From: Haematobia irritans
Lineage: Eukaryota; Arthropoda; Insecta; Diptera; Muscidae
NCBI RefSeq assembly: GCF_050003625.1
Contig: NC_134401.1
Span: forward strand, 96,450,852-96,514,851
Direction: 5' to 3'
DNA length: 64,000 bases
The notes beneath the pieces are model-generated. The model did no database searches, had not been told where the DNA came from, and saw nothing but the letters and a program-made list of their open reading frames with translations. Made by a program: the position numbers and the translations under genes. Position 1 is the stretch's first letter; the number at the start of each line of letters is the position of its first letter. Shown here piece after piece: positions 11,721 through 23,015 of this stretch.

Positions 11721-13205
11721 ATTAAAAATACCAAAAACAAAAAAATCTTTCAGATATCTCCTTCTCTGGCTTGGGGTCTACTATCTATATGCCTTTTGCG
11801 TACGTGTGATTTGTTCGATTGGGCTAGAAGAAATTAAAGCAATGAGATAAAGTGGTAGTAGAAGAAAACAAAATTCTGTTGCTTTTGTGGTGGTGTTAGA
11901 CGATTGAGAAAAGTGCGTGTAGACAAGGCAAGCAAGCGCCTGTTCGAGAGGCAGACTTTATTAGAATGCTGTAGTGTTCTTTTTTTCATACATGTGCCTG
12001 CTGGACTAGACATGGATTTCTGTTGGCCTGATACAGAATATCCAAAACCAGCTTATAGTATAGATTGGGAAGACCAACACTCTCCGCGATCTAAAAGTAT
12101 TGGCTGGATATGGTTAGCCAGCCCCATATTAGAGAAATAATTAATAAGTGGCCAATCTTCAGCAAAAATGATTGCAAAGATTACGTGGTGGGGGCGCTGG
12201 TAGTATTTACAACAATAGCATAAGATAAAATGAATAGAAATTAAAGTTTTTCCCACATCGGCACTCTTTACACAAGTTCAATGTCTCAATGCCTGCCCGC
12301 CTGTTCATTTTTTAATACCAAAATGAACATATCGTGAAGATTTTTCCTTTGTTTTTTCGCCATTTCTTTATTGTCAACATGCATAAAAAAAGTCCACGAG
12401 GAACATAATAAAGCCGAGGAAATTATGAACTGAGACAAGTCAGGTCAGCTTCTATATAAAAATTTTCGTAAAAAACATTTCACACACGGGCACACACATG
12501 CTTTTTTTGCAAGTATTTCTTTCAAGAAAATCATTATGAATTTTTAATTAATTTCAAATCTCTTCACAATACCTGTCATTGCACTTTTCAGCCTACTCGT
12601 CACCAACGTTTTTTTTTTTCTTGATTAGGGATTTATATCGCTTTTGTGTAATACTTACAGTGAAGATCTGAAAGTGGTAGTCGACGACTTCCTTAGGTTT
12701 TGATGGTTATCGCTTTTTTATATGTGGCGAAAATTCTTCACAAAAACCTCAATAATTATTTTGTTGCAATTGATTTTTCTTCTTTAACAAAAATGGTGGA
12801 ATTTTCCCCCAAAAAAAAGAAAACAAACCCTTCAGAGACTTTTGTAACACTTCTCAACACACAAATAAATTAACGCTGTGTTTTGTGTTTTGTCGTAGTG
12901 TCGGTCTTTTTCTTTTTGACTTTAAATTTGTCTCGTTTCTTGTGTTTCGCAAAATTCTCTTTGTTTCTCATTAATTCCATGGGAATGACATGATACGATG
13001 GCGTTTGAAATGATATGAAATGAAAATGCGCGCGTCGCCATAGTGGGATGGAAACATAAAGAGTGATTTAGTTTGGGCCTTACATAGCGAGGCCTTATCT
13101 GGCAGCTATGCACAATGTAATGTGCGCAAGTCATAAATTAGATTCACATCATATGGGATATTGTTCAATTTGAGTGTGTAAGCACAACGATAGCTGTAGG
13201 CGAAC
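11721..13205. other. 5' flank of the Anp32a-like gene
   Basis: No exon of another gene is supported. The 78-codon plus-strand ORF at 11904 lacks homology cues. The region probably contains the minus-strand promoter, but I could not place a TATA box or initiator with confidence. Several T-rich and A-rich runs and a GTTTTGTGTTTTGT tract are present. Confidence 0.4.
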
Positions 13206-13211
13206 TTATAT

Positions 13212-13466
13212 ATGGGAAATGCTTCTTACAGACTATACGTTTTTTTCGGACGGAATGTCTGTGTTTGTAAAGAATCTTACAGTGTGTCCAATCGATACGA
13301 CAATTCGTTGATGACAAAACAATTGGTAAATGTCTTATCGATCCCATAAACATGTAGCAGTATCGATTATGCCTTCGGACTTAACTTATAATCTGGCCAA
13401 TATATGGTATATGTTTGACACGACCACTGTCGTCCGGATAAGCTTCAATAGTCTGCAAGGCGCATT
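13212..13466 (+). mobile_element. CGATA-rich palindromic MITE (family F), diverged copy
   Basis: It has the same order of phrases as the complete copy at 20451: 'acagactat', CGGACGGAATGTCTG, AAAGAATCTTACAGTGTG, TTATCGATCCCATAAACATG, AGTATCGATTATGCC, 'cactgtcgtccgg', GTCTGCAAGGCGCATT. The two ends are inverted. It is non-coding and carries several CGATA/TATCG motifs. Confidence 0.75.
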
Positions 13467-14021
13467 AATATATAAACATAACCATAGCAATAGGCGAAAC
13501 ATTTTTCGGTGACAAACAAATACAATAGTATGGCTGTATACTTTTAGCACTGGATACCCTAAGCCGTGAAGGACTAAAAGAACGCAGAGTACTCGTTTAA
13601 GGCCGGTACTCTGTTCGGTTTTCGCGTTGAAACTCCATACAAAAGCAAAAAATGCGAAAAACTAGCGAAATTTTTTTCATTTGTGGTACTTTTTTTTTCG
13701 AGTTGAAAAACTGACGTTTATAGAATGGCACCATTTGCAATGTGAATTAAGAAATAATTTATTTATTACAACTATTTATGTGGGTTTATAATGCAAACAC
13801 GTATCATATTTTTGTTCCGAAAATATACAAAGGATCAAAGGAGTAGTAGATTAATTGCACAAGGAAAAATAAAATGTTAATTTTGTAATAGCAAGCAGCA
13901 AGCACCAACTTAATTCAATATAGCTCCCAATTAAATAGCGCTCCATGTTACCTAAATAAACACCGCTTTCTATGTACGATATAATGGTTTCTATAAAAAT
14001 TTTTTTCGCAAGAATGAACAT

Positions 14022-15008
14022 CCCTGCCAGCATTTCAAAGTTCCATTTCAACCTCATCGTTACCACAGACTCGTAAATGTCACTTCAACCATCATGAAAA
14101 GGTACATCAAAAAGTACATGCAAGTAAGTTGCCATCCCTACTGTTAAAAAAGCCATTTTTTTTGTGAAACGCCAAGCGCAACCAGCTTGTTATATTTTAA
14201 TTAAATAAAAACGAAAATAAAGTTCTGAAAACATAGATTATACGCTTAAAATTGTGAAAGGTATATTGGTGAACAATTTGATGATTTTCCAAATGGAATA
14301 AAGTGATTGTTTTTCAGATATTTTACAGACACGCTGCCTCCATGGAATAAAAACACTGGTTGATAGACGCAGCAACATGTAACTCGCTACTTGTAACTCA
14401 ACATCATCATTAATGCCAAAAATTATGTTAAATGTAATGTGATAGTGGTATAAATGTTATATTTTTTAACGGCTATTTTCATGTAGCTCCGTTAGGCTTT
14501 AACTGCCAGTTAACAGAAAGTAAATTGTAAATATCTACTCTTCGGTTAACTTTAACAGAAAAATTTGCGCCAGTTAAGTTCCAAACTGGCATATGGAATA
14601 TATAAGCAAAATGACAGATGTGTCAATAATACGGTTTAAAAGTTCGTTAGTTAACGGAATACTAACGGAGCTTCATGAAAATGGGGGTAAGAATTTGTAA
14701 ATGTTTAATCAAATTAATAAATATCTAAACAAACGTGTTTTACTCGACCACAATGATTCTTTTACAACTATCTTAAAATGCACTTTTTCTGATTGTTTGG
14801 AGGGTCCCTTATTGGCGTCGTTCTAAATTGATCTATAAAGGCACCTAATAATTGCACTCATGCGAAACATTTTTGTAGTAACTTGGCGTGGTACAACTTC
14901 TCAATAGTGACGGCGCTTTCCCGACGAGTTTTTGATGTCGTATTTGATTGTTTTCGACGTAGTGGGGATTCTCAAAAGTGTCCCCAAATTCAAAAAATGT
15001 TGGCAGGG
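14022..15008 (+). mobile_element. CCCTGCC-ended element with 2-bp duplication (AT)
   Basis: Ends CCCTGCCAGCATTT and AAATGTTGGCAGGG are inverted. The host sequence GAACATAGTAC of the intact sister MITE is split here as GAACAT ... ATAGTAC, so only AT is duplicated. Other copies: 16462-17250 and 22242-23015. The body, about 770 bp once the nested MITE is subtracted, shows no transposase. Confidence 0.85.
14470..14687 (+). mobile_element. MITE with ATTTTCATG...CTCCGTTAG ends, TAA duplication
   Basis: A 218-bp element with inverted ends (CGGCTATTTTCATGTAGCTC / reversed CCCCCATTTTCATGAAGCTC) flanked by TAA. The paralogous empty site TTTTTAAGAATTTG is at about 16927. Sister copies are at 45150-45349, 52284-52501 and 54168-54385. 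Confidence 0.88.
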
Positions 15009-15481
15009 ATAGTACTGGCCTTTATCCAGGACATCTCCAAAAACATGCAACACTGTCATCAGCTGTTTAAAAACAATTACAGAAAAGAAGTGAAATCTTG
15101 CATTTTTAATGTATGAAATGCTCAAATAGTAATAAATATTTACTGCTGAGATTATTTATGATACTGTATCACTTTGAATTTCATGTTTTTTCGATAAATT
15201 AGTCACAATGAATTGCTATTGTGAATCGAAGAAACGTCACTTTATCAAAATACCATCTGGCAACATCGGCGCGACTTGCACTGATGAGATGTTCTGCATA
15301 GAACACCAGTGAAACGATGTTCTCGATAGCCCATAGAAATGTTTCATCCAGTGCTAAAAGAAAACAGCCCTACACTGGTAGGAAAAATGCTGTACGCGGC
15401 CATTACCATTTGGTATTAATAGGTTCACTTACGTTACCATTTAATTTCGATACCGCTTCATATCAAATATGTATATGTAGC

Positions 15482-16136
15482 TGCCCTACCAGCATTTCAA
15501 AGTTCCATTTCATCCTCATCGCTGCCACAGACTCGTAATGCGCTTTGCAGACTATCAGTTATTCCGGACGACAGTGCTCGTGTCGAACATATCCCATATA
15601 TTGTGCATATTATAAGTAAAGTCCGAAGGCATAATCGATACTGCTGCATGTTTATGGGATCGATAACACATTTACCGATTATTTAGTCATCGCCGACAAG
15701 TCGTATCGATCCGACACACTGTAAGATTCTTTACAAACGTCGATATTCCGTCCGCAATAACTGATAGTCTATAAGTGACACTACAACAATCGCCAACTGC
15801 GATGGGGGAAGCGTATCTAAAAGTATGAAATGTGCATGAAAGTATTTTGCTATCACTATTGTTACAAGATCCATTTTATATTTTGTGGAAAACAAAGCGC
15901 AACTAGCTTATTATAATTGTTTAAATAAAAACGACAATGACCCTGCCAACATTTTTTGAATTTGGGTGCGCTTCTGAGAGTCCCTACTACGTCGAAAACA
16001 GTCGTATACGATATCCAAAACTCCTCGGAAAAGCGCCGTCACTATTGAGAAGTTGTACCACGTCTTTTGTTAATGCAAAAAATTATGTTAAATGTGATGT
16101 GATAGTCGTATAAATGTTATATTTATAAGAATTTGC
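15482..16136 (+). mobile_element. Rearranged partial copy of the CCCTGCC-ended element
   Basis: The left terminus (CCCTACCAGCATTTCAAAG) starts at about 15490. It is interrupted after ACTCGTAA by a family F MITE and resumes at about 15775. At 15951 an inverted right terminus (CCCTGCCAACATTTTTTG) appears inside the body, followed by internal sequence again. The simplest reading is an inversion or a second partial insertion. Confidence 0.65.
15538..15773 (-). mobile_element. CGATA-rich MITE (family F)
   Basis: It starts ATGCGCTTTGCAGACTATC, continues through the TATCGATCC motifs and ends AACTGATAGTCTATAA. It interrupts the CCCTGCC-type element between ACTCGTAA and GTGACACTAC, which are adjacent in the copy at 16.5 kb. 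It is in the same orientation as the 20451 copy. Confidence 0.8.
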
Positions 16137-17275
16137 ACAAGGCATATTAATTAAAGGTAAAGTCACGAGCAAACGTGTGTACACCCCATGATATTTAGAA
16201 AGTCAAACTTAAATGACAGGTCACTTAAGTTGACATTTTGTGTATGTGTAGTGTTGTTGTATTGTTGAACGTTTGGACTTTGTTGTAAATTTAGATAATT
16301 ATATTTAACAGTTTTGCAAGAAAGTTATTTTATTTTTCTCCCCAGTTTCTAACACGTAGGCGAAAAGTTTCATAAAACTAAACCCATACAAACAACACAA
16401 TGTAAATAAAAGCAATATTTATGTACACAAAGAATGTAAACAAACCTACTAAACGTAAACACCCTGCCAGCATTTCAAAGTTCCATTTCATCTTCATCGC
16501 TACCACAGACTCGTAAATGTCACTACAACCATCCTAGTGTGATGGGGGGCAGCATATCATAAAGTACAAAATGTACTTCATACATGTATTTTGCCATCAC
16601 TACTTTTACAAAAGCCATTTTATTTTTTGTGAAACGCCAAGCGCAACCAGCTTGTTATATTTTATTTAAATAAAAACGAAAATAAAGTTCTGAAAACATA
16701 GATTTTACGCTTAAAATTGTGAAAGGTATATTGGTGAACAATTTTTGATTTTCCAAATGGAATAAAGTGATTGTTTTTCAAATATTTTACAGACACGCTG
16801 CCTCCATCGAATAAAAACACTGGCTGATAGACGCTGCAACATGTAACTCGCTACTTGTAACTCTACCTCATCATTATTGCAAAAAATTATGTTAAATGTG
16901 ATGTGATAGTGGTATAAATGTTATATTTTTAAGAATTTGTAAATAATTAATCAAATTATTAAATATCTAAACAAACGTGTTTTACTCGACCACAATGATT
17001 CTTTTACCACTATCTTAAAATGTGCTTTTTCTGATTGTTTGGAGGGTCTCTTATTGGCGTCGTTCTAAATTGATCTATAAAGGCACCTAATAATTGCACT
17101 CATGCGAAACCTTTTTGTAGTAACTTGGCGTGGTACAACTTCTCAATAGTGACGGCGCTTTTCCGACGAGTTTTTGATATCGTATATGATTGTTTTCAAC
17201 GTACTGGGGATTCTCAGAAGCGCCCCCAAATTCAAAAAATGTTGGCAGGGCAAAGACTTTGACAAGATGAATGTC
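16137..17275 (-). mobile_element. MULE-like non-autonomous element, split copy
   Basis: It starts CAAGGCATATTAATTAAAGG and runs, inverted, parallel to the element at 24436-25250. It is broken by the CCCTGCC-type insertion at 16462. Its far terminus is lost where a family F MITE begins at about 17276. It preserves the empty site (ACTTAAGTTGACA at about 16210) for the MITE nested in the 24.4-kb copy. Confidence 0.7.
16462..17250 (+). mobile_element. CCCTGCC-ended element with 2-bp duplication (CA)
   Basis: Inverted CCCTGCCAGCATTT / AAATGTTGGCAGGG ends flanked by CA on both sides. The uninterrupted target (GTAAACAAAGCCTTTGAC, seen reversed near 24510) confirms that two bases were duplicated. 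At 789 bp this is the shape of the family without the nested MITE found in the 14-kb copy. Confidence 0.85.
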
Positions 17276-17276
17276 T

Positions 17277-17622
17277 GTAATGCGCTTTACAGACTATCAG
17301 TTATTCCGGACGGAATGTCGGTGTTTGTAAAGAATCTTACAGTGTGTCGGATCGATACGACTTGTCGGCGATGACTAAATAATCGGTAAATGTGTTATCG
17401 ATCCCATAAACATTCAGCAGTATCGATTACTCTGCACGGCGTATAAAGAATCTTACAGTGAGGCCGAACGCTAATAATTGTCGGACGTAAGTAAAATATC
17501 GACAAATGTGTTATCGATCCCATAAACAAGCAGCAATATCGATAATGTCTTCGAGCATATAGTGTAGTCAATATGTGGGATATGTGCGACACGAGCACAG
17601 TCGTCCGGATAAACTTATAGTC
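17277..17622 (+). mobile_element. Two partial family F MITEs in tandem
   Basis: A first left half (ATGCGCTTTACAGACTATCAG through AGCAGTATCGATTA) is followed by a second partial unit (AAGAATCTTACAGTGAGG through GTCCGGATAAACTTATAGTC). Both carry TTATCGATCCCATAAACA, giving a dense CGATA cluster. Confidence 0.7.
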
Positions 17623-17835
17623 TGTACCAATGATGCCAACTCCCGAAGGGCAAAAAGCACCAAAAATATATTTTAAATTCTAACATACCTCCTCCCACCA
17701 CAAACTACTAAAGCCAGCTAAAATCCAATGATCTACTAAAAAAAAAATAAAAAAACACTTCCAAAGATGTATTATGGAACTTTTGTTTTGAAGCATGATT
17801 TGACTATGAAATTATTTACTTCTATTCACGTGTAA

Positions 17836-18266
17836 AGGCCGGTACTCTGTTCGGTTTTCGCGTTGAAACTCCATAAAAAACCAAAAAATGCGAAAAATTT
17901 GCGAAATTTTTTCCATTTGTGATACTTTGTTTTTCGTGTTGAAAAACTGACGTTTATAGCACGGCGCCATTTGCAATGTGAATTAAGAAATAATTTATTT
18001 ATTAAAAACTATTTGTGCGGGTTTATAAATCAAACACGGACCATATTTTTGTTCCGAAACTATACCAAAGATCAAAGGAATAGCAGATCAATTGCCCAAG
18101 GAAAAATAAAATGTTATTTTGTAAAAACAAGCAACAACCACCAACTTAATCCAATATCGCTCCCTGTATAATAGCGCTCCAAGCTACCTAAAAAAACGCC
18201 GCTTTCTATGTGCGAAATAATGGTTTCGATAAAAATTTTTCGCAAGAATGAACATAGTACCGGCCT
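17836..18266 (+). mobile_element. AGGCCGGTACT-ended MITE with TAA duplication, complete
   Basis: A 431-bp element, ends AGGCCGGTACTCTG / CATAGTACCGGCCT inverted, flanked by TAA (17833-17835, 18267-18269). It is the uninterrupted reference for the copy at 13600. A decayed relative starts near 27533. Confidence 0.85.
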
Positions 18267-18684
18267 TAAGCCATGATCAGTTTTAACGCTTTTACCCAAT
18301 TCATTTTGATCAGTAATGTCTTTAAAATTTTACTCTATTTTTTTTTCAGAGGAGAAAAACATTTTTTTTTACAGTAAATTTGGAAATATTAATATTCGGA
18401 GGGATTCTATTTCTAATTTCAGTTATGAGTGCTTTTGTGAATTTTATACAAATGTTTTTAATGACATCTTTATCAAGTTCAGAAATTCGTGTTCAAGTTC
18501 AGAAACTCGTCGCTAAGCATTTCTAAAGAATACTCTAAATACCAATATTGATTAAAAAAAAAAAAGAATTTATATCACCTTCATAACAATCAAATTCTGC
18601 ATTTGGCAATACAGTTGAGATATCGTCAATTTAATACTGTTCAAATTGAAAAAAACACTAAATGAAAATGCCAGAAAGCACTTA

Positions 18685-18810
18685 GGGCCAGTTTCTCAAT
18701 GTCTCGTTATTATTTATGGTGTCGATAAAACAGCTGCTCCCATACAAAAATTTTACTAACCGGAGGTCTATCCACCGGTTAAAATTAATCGGAGGATGAG
18801 AAACTGGCCA
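18685..18810. mobile_element. GGGCCAGTTTCTCA palindromic MITE, TTA duplication
   Basis: A 126-bp element with nearly perfect terminal inversion (GGGCCAGTTTCTCA / TGAGAAACTGGCCA) between TTA repeats (18682-18684, 18811-18813). A related 97-bp copy at 36962-37058 also sits between TTA repeats. It is a PIF/Harbinger-type signature and can form a single hairpin if transcribed. Confidence 0.85.
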
Positions 18811-19127
18811 TTAGTGTTTTTTTTTTTTTTTTTGAAAAGGCACTAAAAAGCCAATTTGGTGCTTTTTAGAAATCAAAAAGCACTAAATTTGGTGCTAAAA
18901 GCACCAAATTGGCATCACTGGTCTGGACGGCGCATAAGGTTATGTTCGCGTGTTGCGGGACGTGTTGGCATAAAATCACAAATCTTTAGGTGCAAGGCGA
19001 TGTTCGAAAAACATTACCAAAATTTTAAGTTTCATTATGAAAACAAGCATTTCTGCAATGGAATCAACGATTCCATTTGTAAATATAAACCAGAAGTGTA
19101 AAAAAACATGGTAATGCATCGTTCCAA

Positions 19128-19245
19128 CTATAAGTTTATCCGGACGAAATGTCTGTGTTTGAATAGAATCATACAGTGTGGCCAATCGCTAAGACTTACC
19201 GGCGATAAAAAAAAACTATCGATAATTGTATTATCGATCACATTA
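19128..19245 (+). mobile_element. Fragment of CGATA-rich MITE (family F)
   Basis: It contains TTTATCCGGACGAAATGTCTG, 'acagtgtggccaatcgctaag' and ATTATCGATCACATTAA in family order. The other half is missing. Confidence 0.65.
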
Positions 19246-20450
19246 AAAATAATTAAAACTCATTTCGTTTTTTACAATTTTTATTTAAACCAGTTACAAA
19301 TTCTTTTTATTCTTTTTTCTCAATTTCGTTTTTTTGTTTTAAATTTTTAATATTAAATTTATGCTGAATCTACACAGGTGTTTTTCGGGATTTGTTGGGA
19401 TTTTAGTTTTTAATTTAGTGATACATTAATATTTTAATTATTTTGATTCTATGGATTATTTGATTGTAGTTTGGAATTTGCTTGTTCGTTTTAATTATGT
19501 TCAAAATTTGTTCTATTTGCCTTTGATAAATGTCTCATTTGGTTTCTTAAAACATACTTGTTTTTCTTACTTATGGATCATTTTGATTTCTGTTGATATA
19601 GAATGAGTCAGATTTTGTTATCGGAATATAACGATAATGAGGATGACAGGAGCCAACTCCTTATAAATGTATTTTTTTTTTTCAAATTGTGTATGTGTTG
19701 TTTCGTATTATATTTACTTATCGGTTCAACAATTAACATTTTAAATGACTTGTTTTGGGGGCTTTCATTTCTTCTCAATATGTATAAACAGATAATTTGC
19801 TTTTACCTCATCAATTATATTTTTTTTTTATTTTTACAAATTTTAGAAGTATATTTTTTATAGATTTGTTCTTAAGCCTAAAAGTGTCATTTTTGGTTTT
19901 GGGAAAATAATGTTAGAGGAATTGTGGTGGTTTGTTCATCAGTTTGCGTTCGCATTAGAAACTGATTCGAATTTGCTCAAACAAAGAAAAATTAGTTTGG
20001 GACGGGGTTTTTGTAGTTTTTTTTTTGTTCTCTTAAAACCTACGAAAATCGTTCCACTTTATATATGGTCTTCATGTTGATCAACAATTTTTTTGTTGCG
20101 TTTCATTTTAAACTACAAATAACCAAATTTTCAGTTTTCTTGGTTTTCTTAAAATATACAGACTGTTTTAATTTATTTGTTTAATTTTATTCTATAGTTT
20201 CTATTGTTTTTTTAATGATTATGAATTGTTTTAATTGTTGCTTGTGTTATATCTTGGCTCACATTCAATTGAAGCTACAATGAAATTTTATTACAAATAT
20301 TCTATTATCGACAGTTCCGATACAAAAAAAAAAAAAATAAAATAAATAAAAGTACTATTATTCTGATAATGCTACTCCTAGCAGAAGTTTTCGGTACCCA
20401 TATGTAATGCATCGATATATTTGCTATATATTTCTGCTATAAATTCCGTA
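19246..20450. other. AT-rich stretch holding the inverted partner of 2007-2150
   Basis: Positions 19857-20003 are the inverted copy of 2007-2150. The remainder is T-rich with short ORFs lacking any signature. I see no gene. Confidence 0.5.
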
Positions 20451-20694
20451 ATGCGCTTTACAGACTATCAGTTATTCCGGACGACAGTGCTCGTGTCGAA
20501 CATATCCCATATATTGTGCATATTATAAGTTAAGTCCGAAGGCATAATCGATACTGCTGTATGTTTATGGGATCGATAACACATTTACCGATTATTTGGT
20601 CATCGCCGACAAGTCATATCGATCCGACACACTGTAAGATTCTTTACAAACACCGACATTCCGTCCGGAATAACTGATAGTCTGTAAAGCGCAT
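20451..20694 (-). mobile_element. CGATA-rich palindromic MITE (family F), complete reference copy
   Basis: The ends ATGCGCTTTACAGACTATC and GATAGTCTGTAAAGCGCAT are perfectly inverted, and the inversion continues with minor breaks through GTTATTCCGGAC. The 244-bp body contains TATCGAT several times and further CGATA/TATCG boxes. About nine further full or partial copies lie in the window. Family orientation is arbitrary. The ORF at 20600 is simply a translation of it. Confidence 0.85.
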
Positions 20695-21065
20695 AGGCCG
20701 TTATTACGATTCTTTTTTTTTTACATTTTCGGCAGGTAACAAGAAGTTTTGCTACAGTGACAAATTTAAACAAACAGTAGAAAATGTAAACAATGTTATC
20801 GACATTCATTAAATATTATTGCGAATGTTCCTTGCATTTCTTTTAGCTAGTGTAAATTTGCATGGCGATAACTGCACTTGCATTTCTTATGAAACGCTTC
20901 ACGAAATTTTCGAAAACAAGTCTCCTGATTCCGTAGACAGCATAGTTCTACTTATAGATATGTAGATCTGTGAAAAATTACTGACCAGGGATGCAAAATC
21001 AAATTTTTTGTATTGTTCTAAGGGTAACAAAAAAACCAACTTTAATTGTACCAACTCACGATACT
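20695..21065. other. Unassigned sequence
   Basis: No gene or boundary is supported. Confidence 0.35.
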
Positions 21066-21690
21066 CACGAAAATTTTTAGTATTAAGTATTAAGTTCGAG
21101 TTTAGCCACTAAAATCGTTAAAGTGAAAACCAAATCAATAAAAAAGAGGCATAAATTTATACATATATGTTGCAAATTTTATTATAACTTGATGGGGAAT
21201 TGCCAGCAAATTTTCACAAAGTTTGTAATTCTTGGATTATTAAAGAAAAGTAAACGTAAAAAAAATGACGATTTTAGCGGCTAAAGGCCGGTATGCACCT
21301 CTAGCGAAATTTTGCGTAGCAAAAATTTATTTAAGTCTACAACAAAAAAACAGGGCTGTGTACACAAATTTTAAACCAGCTAATCACTTTTAAAAATTGT
21401 TAATATATGTTCCAAATATTCCTCAAATAAATTGTTTATTATTTACAGACCTTTTAAAACTTTTACGCACACAATGATTGTAATAAATTAAATGTTTGCT
21501 GCCAAAATATGCTTTTGACAACCCTGTTATTTTCATTAGAGGTGCGTACCAGCTTACGAAATTGAACGCTACCGAAAATTTCGTTAGCATAAATAGCAAT
21601 GCATTTCTTATGGGAATGAAATTTTTCGCTAGGGGTGCATACCGGCCTTAAACTCGAATTTAATATCCACCTTATACCAGGAAAGAATTC
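21066..21690. mobile_element. Palindromic element (TTCGAGTTTAGCCACTAAAA arms) with a nested MITE
   Basis: TTAAGTTCGAGTTTAGCCAC at about 21092 is answered by the inverted arm GATTTTAGCGGCTAA ... ACTCGAATTTAATA, which is split by the MITE at 21285-21648. The left arm supplies the empty site GGCTAAACTCGAA. Outer boundaries are uncertain. Confidence 0.6.
21285..21648. mobile_element. AGGCCGGTATGCACC-ended MITE, TAA duplication
   Basis: A 364-bp element with inverted ends AGGCCGGTATGCACCTCTAG / CTAGGGGTGCATACCGGCCT and TAA on both sides (21282-21284, 21649-21651). The termini share AGGCCGGTA with the elements at 13600 and 17836. Confidence 0.85.
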
Positions 21691-22241
21691 CGCCAGAAAT
21701 TTTTGAAAATTAGGTTGCGATATGTCCTCCGTAATAACACCAAAAAACATTGAAACGATTTGCAGTTACATGTCACTTTTTAATGTACACCAACATAAGA
21801 TCAATGTCAATTAATTTTTTATTGATGGTTGTCATACATATCGATCATAAGGTTTAAACTGGAAGTTAACATTATTATTCAACTTGTCCGAACTGGGATT
21901 TCCTTGCTTCTTACATTGGCTAGTATTTCCAGTCATGTACCAAATTTTTGTACAATTGTACCAACTTTTGCTTCCCCGTTCCTGACGCACTGTTAGAGTA
22001 ACTGCTATCAGCTGATTTTTTTTTATAAATTCGGCAGTTTTTGTTACCAAAGTGGAACGAATTCAATCGTTTTGCATATAAGGAATTGATTGCAGGACTG
22101 TTTTTATTTACTGCTGCATGCAATGGGCTATCCAGATCTGGCTAAACGAGTACTAAAAGGAAACAAGCCTCCTGATTCCGCAAGCGACATAGCTCTACTG
22201 AGAGGTATGCAGATTTAGCAAAAATTCCAGATGCATGCCAA

Positions 22242-23015
22242 CCCTGCCAGCATTTCAAAGTTCCATTTCATCCTCATCGCTACCACAGACTCGTGACACT
22301 GCAACAATCGCCAACTGTGATAGTATTTGGCCATCACTATTAGCATGAAAGTATTTTGCCATCACTATTGTTACAAGAGCCATTTTATATTTTGTGAAGC
22401 ACCAAGCACAACTAGCTTCTTATAATTTACTTAAATAAAAACGATAATGTAGTGCTGAAAACATAGTTATTTCCCTTAAAATTGTGAAAGGTATATTGGT
22501 GAACAATTTTTGACTTTCCAAATGGAATAAAGTGATAGTTTTTCTAATAATTTTCCAGACACGCTGCCTCCATTGGGAATAAAAGCACTGGCTGATAGAC
22601 GCTACAACATGTAACTTGCAACTTGTAACTCAATATCAATCTTTTATTAATGCATACAAATATGTTAAATGTGCTGTGATAGTCGTATAAATGTTATATT
22701 TATGAGAATTTATAAATGTTTAATAAAATTAATAAACATCTAAACAATCGTGTTTTACTTGACAACTTTTACAACTATCTTAAAATGCACTTTCTCTGAT
22801 TGTTTGAATGGGCTCTTATTGGCGTCCTTCTAAATGTATCCTGAAGGGCACCTAATAATTGCACTCATGCGATACTTTTTTGTTGTAACTTGGCGTGGTA
22901 CAACTTCTCAATAGTGACGGCTCTTTTCCGAGGAGTTTTGGATATCGTATACGACAGTTTTCGACGTAGTGGGGATTTTCAGAAGCGCCCCCAGATTCAA
23001 AAAATGTTGGCAGGG
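22242..23015 (+). mobile_element. CCCTGCC-ended element with 2-bp duplication (AA)
   Basis: A 774-bp element between CCCTGCCAGCATTT and AAATGTTGGCAGGG, flanked by AA (22240-22241 and 23016-23017). The body aligns with the 14- and 16-kb copies (for example TTGTAACTTGGCGTGGTAC near the right end). No transposase. Confidence 0.85.

Larger units (their letters stand above)
13600..15021 (+). mobile_element. AGGCCGGTACT-ended MITE with TTA duplication, split by a second element
   Basis: The left end AGGCCGGTACTCTGTTC and the right end AGTACTGGCCT are inverted and bracketed by TTA (13597-13599 and 15022-15024), typical of PIF/Harbinger-like elements. The complete sister copy at 17836-18266 shows the intact arrangement. 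Here the right end is separated from the body by an insertion at 14022-15008. Confidence 0.8.
17628..18920 (+). mobile_element. hAT-like element with two nested MITEs
   Basis: The left end CAATGATGCCAA and the right end, reversed, CAGTGATGCCAA are bracketed by an 8-bp near-identical duplication (GTCTGTAC / GTCTGGAC), as expected for hAT elements. Both subterminal parts are rich in AGCACCAAA / TTTGGTGCT motifs. Nested inside are MITEs at 17836-18266 and 18685-18810. No transposase is visible. Confidence 0.75.

Noticed and set aside
11904..12140. 78-codon plus-strand ORF near the Anp32a-like 5' end
   Set aside because: No motif, and an opposing ORF overlaps it. It is more likely promoter-flank DNA.
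21832..22123. Minus-strand ORFs of 67-72 codons
   Set aside because: No motif or splice context. The surrounding DNA is non-coding repeat.
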